DNA of 64,000 nucleotides from Pararge aegeria (taxonomy: Eukaryota; Arthropoda; Insecta; Lepidoptera; Nymphalidae). Below the pieces are notes generated by a model, which was given only the letters and a program-made list of their open reading frames with translations, made no database searches and was not told where the DNA came from. Made by a program: the position numbers and the translations under genes. Below are positions 21,452 through 32,319 of this stretch, one piece after another (positions within the stretch are counted from its first letter, which is position 1; every line of letters starts with the position of its first letter). The stretch lies in NCBI RefSeq assembly GCF_905163445.1, contig NC_053180.1, forward strand, positions 16,172,701 through 16,236,700, given 5' to 3'.

Positions 21452-22415
21452 GCGGAGCGCTGTGATTTGTACTGCGTTTTGTTTCTTTTGCCCAAAAAGT
21501 GCTCGTATTTTTAATTTAACGTCCGGTTCGCACGAGGACATTGATGAATGGTTATGGAAACAAAAAGGTTTATGTCATGTGGGTACTTTATACCGCCCGA
21601 GTAGTGAAGTGGTTGAGAGAGGGTTGACGTATATACAAGTTTATAAAGCAGGAAATGGGACCTTGCTTTTGTTTTGTAGCTTTATAGACTGCGGAGTGTT
21701 TTGTTTGATAAATAGTGTACTGCAAAGTTAGTAAGCTTCATTTTTGTACCAGAATATATAAGAAGATCGAAGCTATGACTTTCAAATACAAATCGATTGT
21801 ACGTTTTTGAAGAAGGGGATTGGAACGGTGGAACGTTCGCCCCAGGCTACCTACCTATCTGTGTCTGATGTGCCTAATTTTTTTCACATGTTACTTTTCC
21901 CAAGTTAACCTTTTTCAATCCTTATTTATTTTCCAAAGTAGATGTTCCCCACGGTTTCCCCCGTGTTAACTAAGTTGTAACGTAATATTATAAAACTTTA
22001 ACCAAATAACCGCGTAGTTATGGACGCAAATTTACCAATCGACCTCAGCTTGTTGCGAACCGCAGGATCGGGCACTACAGGTTAAATATGAACTTATTTA
22101 ATTATTTTTATTAGCTCCTTAGCTAATAATGAAAATAATATGCTAGGCAGAGACATTTTCGTCTACATAAGATTCCTTCGATACTTAAAATGCTTTTTTG
22201 TATAAACAAGAAAGAGAAGATATAACTAAAATTCTATGCGAAATACTGAGGTGATCGGTATATTATATTAGCCTTACGGATTTTTTTAGATCAATCGAAG
22301 ACCGATATTAGTGTTCTACATAGTGTTTATGTATGACAGACCATATGGACAGCGCACGCGGATGCATAATTGTTAAGATTAATAATCTGAGATTACAAAA
22401 TGAAATTCATTGAAC

Positions 22416-22602
22416 AATTATTCATTGTAAAGTCAACATCTCCTGAGGATGCTCCGGTTGTGAAGTAAAACGTGCGTAGAGGGTACATTGACGAAGATTT
22501 GTTTGGTGTGGAGTATAAAGATTGAAGAAATTATAAATTACACCATACCGATTCTCCTGCTTTTCGCGGAGTATAGCAAATTAAGCTTAATTTTCATATT
22601 AT
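22416..22602 (+). mobile_element. repeat D copy
   Basis: Near full-length copy sharing the ATGCTCCGG, ACGTGCGTAGAGGG and TTAAGCTTAATTTTCAT blocks with the copy at 24037. It is followed by an extension (TTCCGCAAAGTAACAGC then TTCTATCCAATAT, to about 22637) that is also present after the 54221 copy. Confidence 0.7.
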
Positions 22603-22984
22603 GGAATTCCGCAAAGTAACAGCTTCTATCCAATATTTACTTGTTAAGGTAACTTTTTTAAGTATTTTGCGCTTTATATATTCAAAACGAAACCAAACTT
22701 ATTTATATTTAGTATAAATGTTAAGTTACTGTTAAAGTTTTTCACTCATTTTATTATCAATTTCCTTTGTGATCCCTTTTGAAGGAGTAAGCGCCAAATT
22801 ACCGGAGCGTAATATTACAATAGCGAAGTTGACTTACTACCAACTATTCCCTTAAATTTCCGAAGTTACGAGAAGTACTAAAATATTATGTTTTAGGCCA
22901 GTGTTCCGTACAACCTTGTTTATAACCGAATTCAAAAGAAGGCTAATGTTGCAAGTGTGTAGTCTCCAAAACTCAAAATCTCTT

Positions 22985-23290
22985 CACACACTTTTCTTTT
23001 TTTTATAATTATTATTAATGGACCAAGCAGATGGCCCATCTGATGGTAAGTTGAAAACCATCGCTTATAAACAGAGGAATATTTCGCAAGGCATGCAATG
23101 AACACATCTTGGAAGATGCCAACATGGCCGCCAACCTGATTCATACGTGTTAATGTTCCAATTACACCGAAAATCACACCTTTCAGACCGTAACACAGCA
23201 TTTCAATAATGCTGCTTAGCGGCAGAAATAAATATGGTGGTTGTACTTCCCCGGACGAGCTATGTCAAGAAGAGTTCTACTACTACTCCA
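22985..23290 (+). mobile_element. dispersed repeat J copy
   Basis: Carries AAGCAGATGGCCCATCTGAT, GAAAACCATCGCTTATAAAC, GCAAGGCATGCAATG, AATGCTGCTTAGCGGCAGAA and CCCGGACGAGCTATG. Fragments with some of these blocks occur at 19195, 36505, 48355 and 58395. Probably LINE-derived; class not resolved. The 89-codon minus-strand frame here is repeat sequence. Confidence 0.5.
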
Positions 23291-23966
23291 AATCTAATAT
23301 TTATCTCAGATTAAAAAAAAATGCATTACAGCAGCATTTACGTTAGTGCCGCATTAACCTTTTATAAATGCCAGTGTTTGGAGAATATGTCTCTTTATAA
23401 AATGGTTAAAATAATAATAAAGAAGTTGTTTGCGGATACGTCCTTTAATAATTCATTAATAATTACTGATAATAATGATCTGTTTTATTTAATGCAATTT
23501 TGTTTCATTTTTGTTGACGTTTTAAAATAACGTACAGGTACATACTTTGTCGACAATATTGAACCGTTTTTGAGTAAACGTTTGATTGTTATAATGTAAT
23601 GTATGTAAGGTGACCAAAAATAATGTAAAAGGTTTGTCTTTTTTATTAATATTATGTCAATAGTATCTTACACTATTATTATTTTACATTTTTTTACTGT
23701 GTAATAGTTTCACTCTAAATGCAAACCTAATTTTGGCTATATGTTAACAAAACTATGTAAACATAAAATTTGACAGTGCCATTTATGACCTACAAGCCGA
23801 TTATATTGCCGATTACGATACTAAGTTTAAAGTGGAAAACTCATGTCGCTCCAAGTTATAAACTGACATCCTCTCATGGCTTGAAATTTAAATTTATTAT
23901 TCATTAATTACACGTAGGCTTACTCTATACGCTCTTTTGAAACGTGAAACCTGTTTATTTGTTGTT

Positions 23967-24593
23967 TCATACATTCTGCAGTTTTGATGTTTCCCATACT
24001 TTTAGCGGCTCCTTAAGTTTATGCAGTTCTGGTGTCAATTATTCATTGTAAAGTCAACATCTCCTGAGGATGCTCCGGTTTCGGAGCGGAACGTGCGTAG
24101 AGGGTACATTGCCGAGGATCTGTTTGGTGTGGAATATACGGATTGAAGAAATTATAAATTACACTATACAGATTCTCCTGCTGTTCGCGGAGTATAGCTA
24201 ATTAAGCTTAATTTTCATAATATAGTTCTGGTGTCTATAATTAGCGTTTAACATCTAGCATCTACTATAGATCCTGTATATCCCCCAGCTTTGGTAGTTT
24301 ACTTGCCTTGCGGCCGGTACTTGCACCTCCTCCAATGCCTTAAGATTCCTCATCTCTAATAGCTTCAGTAGCCCTGGTAGCTCTAGCGTCTCTTCTAGAT
24401 ACTTAATCTCTTGCAGTTTTGTTAGATCTCTAACCTTTTTTGTATTATGTAGATAACCTTCTGTGGATGTCTTTAAAATTTCCGGTAGTTCCAGTAAATC
24501 TCTCGTCTCCTTGGGTTTGGTAAATACTTTCTCTTATAGTTGTAAGTCTAGTAGGACTGATAGCACGTTGTTATAAGATCCGTAATCTATTTT
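23967..24593 (-). pseudogene. leucine-rich coding remnant, split by repeat D
   Basis: On the minus strand the frame is open for 92 codons from 24533 down to a TAG at 24255-24257, plus 19 more codons upstream (24537-24593) across a single TAA at 24534-24536. The translation is rich in Leu, Glu and Lys: VLLDLQL before the internal stop, then ETRDLLELPEILKTS, LTKLQEIKYLEETLEL and PGLLKLLEMRNLKALEEVQV. A second in-phase segment (TPELHKLKEPLKVWE then SKLQN) lies at 23967-24036, beyond an inserted repeat D and in another frame. The leucine spacing of about three to four residues suggests helical or leucine-repeat protein. No ATG opens a long frame. I do not recognise the family. Internal stop, frame change and insertion argue for a decayed gene or repeat-encoded protein; an exon with misread borders remains possible. 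Confidence 0.4.
24037..24223 (+). mobile_element. repeat D copy with 12-bp target-site duplication
   Basis: This copy is flanked by the exact direct repeat AGTTCTGGTGTC at 24025-24036 and 24224-24235, which defines its borders. It contains the family core CATCTCCTGAGGATGCTCCG, a GGAGCGGAACGTGCGTAGAG block, TCTGTTTGGTGTGGA, and the end AATTAAGCTTAATTTTCATA. No open frame. It interrupts the minus-strand leucine-rich remnant. Class is unresolved: TSD length fits retroposition. Confidence 0.75.
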
Positions 24594-25423
24594 TCACCTA
24601 CATCGAAACGGAGACTGATCAAGTAGTTTATTTAATTTTTCTATTTATTTGCAATATGTTTCTCGATATGCTTAAAGATTGGCCATCAAACAGCGCTGCA
24701 GGTTAAAAAAAAGCACTATCAAAGAGCAAGAGTCATTCTGAGGTCTTTTGTATCTCTCTATCTACTATGGGACTACCAAGACTTAATATTATTAAAAACA
24801 ATAGTTAATGTAGGTCTTGTTAGTTCTCAAAAAGGATTCAACATCATATTTTCAATACCTACTAAAAGTGTATTGAAGAACGGCTCTTTTAATTGTATTT
24901 GATCAACAGTTTACATATTCCGCTTATATTTTATACCATCGCCGAAAAGTTCAAACTTTCAGAAGTTAATTAGTTTTTCTGACTAGCTATTACGAAGTTA
25001 AGCGTAGCTATCCGGTCTAACGCAACTGCAATATAGTCACAAGCTATTGTGATATTCCGAGACTATTAATGTAGCTTATGACAGTTTGATAGCAAACAAT
25101 TTCAATTTTGATCATCCGTCGGACATCGAAGCATAGTTTCTAAACGTCCTTTTCACTAAATCATTTTAAAAATCATCAATCCTTAAATTCATTTCAATTT
25201 AACACCGGAAGCACTTATTCCGAATTGAAATGAAACCTACTTATTTCCTTAAAAATTTCTCACCTTTCATATATAATATAAAAGCAGTGTTCTTGTTTGT
25301 TTATTCGTTGCCCATGTTTTTATCTCAACCACTGGACGTCCTAGAAACGTCCTACAAAGTGGCGCTATGTAGATACATAGCCGCACTTTTTAGAACGTTT
25401 CTACGTTTGTTCTTCGTTTCAAA

Positions 25424-25825
25424 ATTCAAATTCATTTATTTCAAGTAGGGCTACTTTATGAGCACTTTTGAAACGTGTATATACGTATAGTATGTATGTT
25501 TGTAGTGACTCTACCACCGGTTCGGAAAGCAGATTCTACCGAGAAGAGCCGGCAAGAAACTCAGTAGTTGCTCTTTTCCAACATCAACATTTACAATCAT
25601 TTTGCTATGTTGCGGGAGATGACAGCGAGGCTGGCTGTTTCCATTTTAATCATCAATCTGAGTCGCACGTGCCTTCTATTTCACTGGCAATCACCGGAGC
25701 ACAGCATTGGAATAATGCTGCTTGCACGCAGAAATCCAGTCAAGTTTGTTGTGGGTCCCTTCTTAAACCAGGGTGCCTTTAGGTTTAAGTTGACGAACGT
25801 AGTAATTACCATCCCCTAACAGTTA
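25424..25825 (-). mobile_element. CR1-like LINE 3' terminus (minus) abutting a second tail block in plus orientation
   Basis: 25424-25565 is the reverse of the GAATTT-type terminus (AAATTCAAATTCATTTATTT, ACTCTACCACCGGTTCGGAA, GAGAAGAGCCGGCAAGAAAC). From about 25730 the sequence reads in the opposite sense (AAGTTTGTTGTGGGTCCCTT, ACCAGGGTGCCTTTAGG), matching the reverse of the 7622 and 8778 elements. The 104-codon open frame here is repeat translation. Confidence 0.5.
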
Positions 25826-26249
25826 TGTAAATATATATACTCGTATATGTATGATCGCTTGAATTTGACTATGAAATAAGCTCTACTAACACTAAACTGC
25901 TACAATAATACTTTGCAATCGACCATTTCGTACGCCCTGGGTCACACCTTCTTCAAAAACTTACAAAGGAATATTTGTATATTATCCTCGACAAAGTGAC
26001 TGGCTAAGTAATTAAAATAAACTTCCTGTTGTTAAGTTTCCCCGGAGATAGTTGGTTACAATGCAAACTTGTGTTCGTATTTTCAAGTGTTTCTGATGCT
26101 GCTGGCTAATTTGAGAAGTTTTGTTTTTAACTATTAACTGCAAGTTCCTAACTTTCATCGTTAAGGTTTTGTATACAAATGTGATGTGTTTCCGCCTTTC
26201 CCCGTGTTTTTTTTATTTAATGCGTTAGTTTTCCGGATGAAAAATACTA

Positions 26250-26368
26250 TGTCAAAAAGGTAAATGTAATCTGATTGCACTCAAAGAAATTTAAATTATT
26301 AAATTTTAAAGAAATTAAAATTTTTAAATTTCTTTGAGTGCAATCAAATTTACATTCTTGTCGAACGC
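26250..26368. repeat. ~110-bp element with long terminal inverted repeats
   Basis: TTGCACTCAAAGAAATTTAA on the left (from 26275) pairs perfectly with TTAAATTTCTTTGAGTGCAA on the right. Weaker pairing extends outward through AGGTAAATGTAATCTGA / CAAATTTACATTCTTG. This is MITE-like or a fold-back duplication; the loop is AT-rich. Confidence 0.55.
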
Positions 26369-26583
26369 TGAATTTGATGATATTAGGATTGAAATTATTG
26401 TCACTGGACATATTCACACTTGCTGTTAAAACCCATTATCTTAAGCAATAATAATAGGACTGCATAAGGTCGTATATTCTTACTCATATTTAAGTAATTA
26501 TAGTATGTTATAGTGTATATTACTTTGTTTTATTTTTCATATTTATTATTTCATGTGTGTAATCTGGATAATTATTAGAGTTT

Positions 26584-26650
26584 AATTATTCGTAAGTATG
26601 TATGTAATAATAATTGTTTATTATTATTACATACATACTTACGAATAATT
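26584..26650. repeat. perfect 30-bp inverted repeat, 7-nt loop
   Basis: The arm 26584-26613 (starts AATTATTCGTAAGTATG) is the exact reverse complement of 26621-26650. Loop TTGTTTA. Symmetry stops abruptly on both sides. Confidence 0.9.
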
Positions 26651-26684
26651 CGGTTTCCAACCAATCGGTTTCTCTTCTTTTTCC

Positions 26685-26822
26685 TAGCCCTAAGGTTGCC
26701 TGGTTGAGATCGCTACTAAGCAATAAGGCTGCATTTTGTATCCTCGTTTTTCAGTTTACTCTTATTTCGTCCAATGTTTTCTTTTTGTGGTGTATTAATA
26801 AAGTGTATCAATAAATAAAATA
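26685..26822 (+). mobile_element. LINE 3' UTR fragment ('AAGGTTGCCTGG' type)
   Basis: AAGGTTGCCTGGTTGAGATC, AGCAATAAGGCTGCATTTTG and TGTATTAATAAAGTGTATCA followed by AATAAATAAA. The same blocks occur at 45947-46080. The end resembles a LINE polyadenylation tail. Confidence 0.5.
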
Positions 26823-28227
26823 TATCTGCCTTCATAATGTAAGCTATCCCTGTACAAATTTTGTCCAGATCGGTTTTACAAAGGTAATTTAAATTGTACT
26901 GTTGCCCTCGGCTATAAAAAAGTATCCTCTGTCCAGATCGGTTCAACAAAAGTTTTATTTTTAAACTAGCTGAGTGCATTCTATAACCGCTACTGAACCC
27001 AAAACTGTAATTTCTTTAATTTATGTGTCTCTGTGTGTCTGTTTGTCTGTATCATGTAAGTCGCGCTTCACGCTGAAACTACTGACAGAGCTCAAATGAA
27101 ACTTTGCTTGACTTTAGTTCATACTACGAGGTAGGACATAGGATAATTTGAGGGGATACAAGAGTTTGACAAATTTACATCATAACTTCTTCAAATGTTA
27201 ACTGATTTAAATAATTGTTTTATGAGCTCGATAGGTTATACTATCAGTTTAGTTTCGTCCGAATTCGTATAGATCTGATGAACGCGATTGGAGACACATT
27301 ACAGAACTCCTCATCGGACGGCAGCAAACTCCTTACTTAAGTTTTAACGAGACTGCATACATTAAGTGTTACTACGTTTATGAGGAAACTGGTAAAAAAA
27401 TTTAGATTTTTTTTGTGTCGATGCGATTTCGATTGTTCCTTTAACAATTTCTATTATTTGTTAGAGCTGAGACTGTTGGATATCAAATTAACTTTCAAAC
27501 TTCCAAACACTGACATATATCCATTTACAGACTTAGGTCTACATTGCCTGCTCAACGCTATCGACTAATATGTATGTACTGCTGTTAAGATACTCATTAT
27601 TAATGCGGTCATTTAAAGGGAATTCAAATAATTTTTAATAAGGCAAAACGGGAGTAGGGCCTCGGGACAATTGGCGATTAGCTATGTTTACGGGATTGAA
27701 GGTTTCAGATAGTTGGTACAGATATTATATTATTCGCCCACACCTCAGTTGTTTGTTTAAATATCTAAAAATACTATCTGTACTTAATATGATAGATATA
27801 TATTATGAGATATATATATGATAGATATATTTGGCACTTCCAGTACTATTAAAAAACTTTAAGGTCGGTATCTGATTTATTGAGGTAGATGTAGACTGTG
27901 AACCGTTATTTACGCAGGCGACGCCGCAGGGTACGTATAGTTAATAATATGGCTAGTTTTTGTTGAATTTATAAAATTCACTACGAACAGCTGCAGGTTA
28001 ACGAATCAAAGGATTATATGGAAATGTGAATTCATTAAGTGGATTACCGCTAATTCAGTGCGCAAAGCGAATTAAATCACAAAATGCTTAGTGTTAATGC
28101 TGAATATGTACCTATTGCTGAAATTTAACTAAGTTACGAGTAATATAGGTACATCATTACCAGTCTATTAACTTTCCACAATCGGGTGCAGGCCTCGTTT
28201 CTCGTAGGAGAGAGGATTTAGATCCAC

Positions 28228-28450
28228 CACTCTGCCCGTGCTGACAACAGATCTGAATACAGTTGTCAACACCCCTCTGCCCACGGGTGTCGTATGAAGT
28301 GACTGAGAGAATTCAACAGAGAATTGGAAGCAGTGTGCTCTATGCTACTATTAACATTTACTGCGATCGCCTTCCCATTGGTGGTGATTATGGGCTAACC
28401 GTCTATTGAGAGAGTCCTTTAGTCCAGCAGTGGACTGAAATAGGTAATTT
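28228..28450 (+). mobile_element. LINE 3' UTR fragment, second copy
   Basis: Same family as 3674-3921: CTGCCCACGGGTGTCGTATG, ATGCTACTATTAACATTTAC, TGGTGATTATGGGCTAACCG, GAGAGAGTCCTTTAGTCCAG. A repeat G fragment precedes it. Confidence 0.5.
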
Positions 28451-28454
28451 ATTG

Positions 28455-28545
28455 TTATAAATTCGAAATTCATTTATTTGAAGTAGGCCTAGTTTATAAG
28501 TACTTTTTACTCCACTCCCAATCAATGGTACAGTCACTACAATCA
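28455..28545 (-). mobile_element. CR1-like LINE 3' terminus
   Basis: GAAATTCATTTATTTGAAGT, GGCCTAGTTTATAAGTACTT and GGTACAGTCACTACAATCAG, the reverse of the 47155 terminus. Confidence 0.5.
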
Positions 28546-29384
28546 GACAGTGACAAATACCGGGATCTACGGGTTAACATGCTCTCCGAAACATATTCGT
28601 AAAGGTGGACTGCTAGTGGTAAACTGCACAACGAGTTTATTTTTGCTTCTAATATTTATATTGTTACAGTTCATTTTCTATTTAAAGTTTGTTATATTTC
28701 TATAGACATAAATTAAATTTTCAAATATATACTGACCCTTAAAATATATACTGGCCTTATTGACTCTCTTCTCTACCGTGTTATTGACCCGAAAGAACCG
28801 ACTTTTACGTTCAACTTCGCAAGATTTTCGATTTTGTACTTTTTCGGTAATGTTTAGTGTTATATGTATTAAGTTACTTTTATGTAATGACTGTTTTTGC
28901 CAAAATTAAAAAAAATTAAAATCTCGAAGTTTGGCTTATAAACCACCATAATATTTTTTTTTTATTTTCATTAGTTTAAAAACCGAACAAGTTATAAAAA
29001 AATCAATGTGAGTTTTCAAATGTAGTAATGTTTATTCACCTAAAGTATATAAAAAGTGGTTTGTATGTATTTTTGACAAAGCATGTTACTTTTTCGGGGC
29101 CATAAACTCATACGTCAAATCACACTTCTCCACGGTGGCTCTGAAGGTAAAAAGTAACAAGGTGTACCATACTGTTGCCATAACCATTTATCAAAGTCCG
29201 CGTCCCCGAATTTCAAACTGCGGATGCGAGTAGATTTTTCTGTAAAAGAACACGGCACGAATCAGAGTGCTCTAGTTTTGAATTATTCATAACTGACATG
29301 ACATGAGCTGCAATAATAGCAGGTGATTTTTTTATCTGCTTTTTTTTCAAAGAAGTATAAACGTTTGTGACGTTGATGACGTCA

Positions 29385-29712
29385 AAGTCCAAGTCAAATA
29401 TTTCTTCATTCGAATAAGCACATAGATGGCACTTTTGATGCGTACATTACATGTAAAATAGTACATAGGAGTGAGTTGATGGCGATAAATAAATTAAAAT
29501 AAGTTAACTTAAAACTAAAGCTACGAGGGATCCAAATGCGCCCTGGTCTAAGAAGAAGCCCACAACAAACTCAGCCGGTTGTCATTTTTTTTTCGTTATC
29601 ACCATCTCACATTGTCATTCAAAAACTATTAAAGAAGCAATCTGGTTAGAGCAATAACTTACACCCAAGCATTTTTATCGTTAACATAGTCCTTAATACT
29701 ATATATGTTAAT
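29385..29712 (-). mobile_element. CR1-like LINE 3' tail (GACTTT-tail type)
   Basis: Same organisation as 7622-7955: AAAGTCCAAGTCAAATATTT, TGGCACTTTTGATGCGTACA, CTAAAGCTACGAGGGATCC, GAAGAAGCCCACAACAAACT, then GCAATCTGGTTAGAGCAATA. Confidence 0.6.
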
Positions 29713-30214
29713 AAAGTCTAGGGTTTGAGAATAAGAAAACCTGATAACTCTTGTAGCACTTTAATCAGCTCTTCAGTCCAAGTTTCAAGAATAATCGGAG
29801 GTCAATCGTAGTCCAGATTAGTAGCCTAGGTCACTATGTTCCATACTTAATCTCTACCACACTAAACATAATTCGCTTAGTAGTTACTTCGCCTGCTCTT
29901 AGAGCAGACTGACTCAGTCATGACGTAAAAGGTGTATTGATTCAGAAACATCTCAAATTATGACTACTCTCGGAATTACTATATTGTTTCGTACACGTTA
30001 CGTTGTCACGCGCGATTATGTACTTTAATTCCCTAGTAATTGTTCTTTCTAAATCTGAATATAATTAACGATGAATAAACGATTGAATTAAATTATAATA
30101 TCAGCTATCCAGGAAAAAGTAAGAAAAGGATAGAACTCCTAAATAATTTATTAATTTGTGATTAATTTTGTGAATTACTACTATAGGTACATTAAGGATT
30201 ACTATTCGCAACTG

Positions 30215-30335
30215 AACAAGAGCTGCTGAGTTTAGTGAGCTGGTAAAATCTGCCTTCCAAATCGGTGGTAGAGTCATTACAAATAGACAGACTTGACGTT
30301 TCAAAGGGCTTATATTAGGCCTCATTGATATATAC
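30215..30335 (+). mobile_element. CR1-like LINE 3' terminus, diverged
   Basis: AATCTGCCTTCCAAATCGGT, AGACAGACTTGACGTTTCAA and GGCTTATATTAGGCCTC. The terminal GAATTT repeats are lost. Confidence 0.5.
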
Positions 30336-30796
30336 AAATGTTGCAGCTGTATAGTTTTGAAGTGTAGGGACGCTACACTAAACTACATACAAATTAAAGT
30401 GGAACTTATCAGGCGGTGATTCCCACCTATTCAAAATCAAACTTTAAGTTATAAGTAATAATAATTACAGACTAAAATTAATATTTGCAGTAAATATAAG
30501 CCATCTTACTGTTCACTTATGGGCATGGTACCCAAAATGCTGGCGGTATTGCCCCTTTGAATTGCTAGACTTAGCAGTTGAGCTAAATAAGCGCCAGCTC
30601 TTGGTCCAACTTATGTATATATTACACAGCACATCAGGGAATCTCCAAAATTACCACATATCTTACTTATCTCTCATATCTTTAATTAATAACGCATTGT
30701 ACGTCGAAAATAATTTAAGAGTAATAGTAATTTTTAGGCATAGCTGGATCAACACAAAAAAGTATTTTTGTTTTCAAGATATTTTCACGTATAACA

Positions 30797-32315
30797 TTTG
30801 GATACGCAGAACTAGTTTCTCTTAGCTTACGAGCAATAATAGCAGGTGAATATTTTTCTTTGTGTATAACTTCTGGCGAGTGAAATGAGCTGAGCCTGCA
30901 ACCGATAGATAATAACTCATCAATAGTTGGCTCGCAAACTAAGGGGTAAACAAATAAATCGAATCGCAAGGGATTATATACGTACCCTTAATTATGAGAG
31001 GTAAACTTGTTATTTTTTGAAGTTAAACTTCTTTTGGCGCGTTAGGGAAAAAAGGTGAGAGTAATTTTTTACGATGTGCGCGCACTCCGTCACAAAATAC
31101 CGACACCATGAAGCTATAGTAAACATTTTAGTTTTTCCAAAAAAGGTTTGACAGTTAACTTTCAATAATTCAAGCAATTACTTTTTTCTATTGTTAGTGT
31201 TTTTTTCTACAACCGTAGAATAAGCCGAAAGATAAAATGTTTGAAAAGATTTTTATCTTGTTACGCCAAAGAAGTAAAACTTCTAATGCGTGTACATAAG
31301 TACACACACGTTTTGTTTTCGATAAAAATAGGAAATGGTTTATGGTACACTTTTGTCAAATTATTTATTAGATTCAAGTGCATCACAATAATCGGATTTT
31401 AAAAATGGAACAAGTGCTTTTTTCTCCAATAGAAACCAAACTGTACAAATACGCGTTATGAATTATTCAAAAGTCACGAGCAATAAGGTTGGTAAATATT
31501 TTGCCATTGTGTGTAACTTTCGGTGAGTGAAATGAGCTGAGTCTGCGACCGAGTGATAATAATCATCAATTGTTTACTCGCTCGCTGGAAATACATAAAT
31601 ATATCAGATGATTACGAGGGATAAAATTGTAATGTTTTAGAAAAATATTCAACTAGTTTTCTTCATCAAATTGTTCAAGGCCCTAGTCGATCATAATAAT
31701 AGGATTTTATAACAAATTGATACCAAATTTTTGGCGCTTACTAACTAGGCCGGCCGTTGTCTTCTTAGTAACTAGGCCGGTTCCTAAACATATAAATCAA
31801 TCAACAGTGTATTTCTAGGAAGGAAATTATATTTTATATATAAAAATCAAACTGTACAAAACCGTGTTATAAATTATTCAAAACTTAGTTGAAATATTAG
31901 CAAGCGTGAGTATATTTTTTTTGTATTCGCTTCGTGGCAAATGTAATGAGTTGAGTCCGTGAACGAGTGATAACAGCTCATCAATTATTTTCTCACTTAC
32001 TGGGGTACATATGAATCCAATAGCAATACAAAAGGATGATGATATGTTTTAATAAAAATATAAAATGGTTCATATATATTTATCGCATCGTTCAATAGGT
32101 CCAAGTCGGTCACAACATTTACGGATTTAGAAAATGCAACAACCACACTTTTAAAGCAAGAGAAATGTGTACAAATCATCATTATGAATTATTCACAACT
32201 CACGAGCAATAATAGCAGGTGAATATTTTCCTTTTGTGCTCAACTCTCGGCGAGTGAAATGAGCTGAGCCTGCGAACGAGTGATAATAACTCATCAATTG
32301 TTTCCTCGCCAGCTG
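30797..32315 (+). repeat. clustered AT-rich repeat array (at least four diverged units)
   Basis: Cores at 30797-30935, 31455-31600, 31866-32010 and 32183-32315 share TATGAATTATTCA-like, CACGAGCAATAATAGCAGGT, GAGTGAAATGAGCTGAG, GAGTGATAATAACTCATCAA and TTGTTT blocks. Spacing is irregular (roughly 660, 410 and 320 bp). A partial core lies at 29277-29335 and an inverted core at 21310-21451. No coding capacity is visible. Confidence 0.6.
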
Positions 32316-32319
32316 GTGG

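Noticed and set aside
22932..23201. 89-codon minus-strand frame
   Set aside because: Covered by dispersed repeat J.
25468..25782. 104-codon frame
   Set aside because: Lies across two LINE 3' tails in opposite orientation; no coding signal.
30797..32315. CRISPR-like array
   Set aside because: Units are long, diverged and irregularly spaced in a eukaryotic genome; no short identical repeats with unique spacers.
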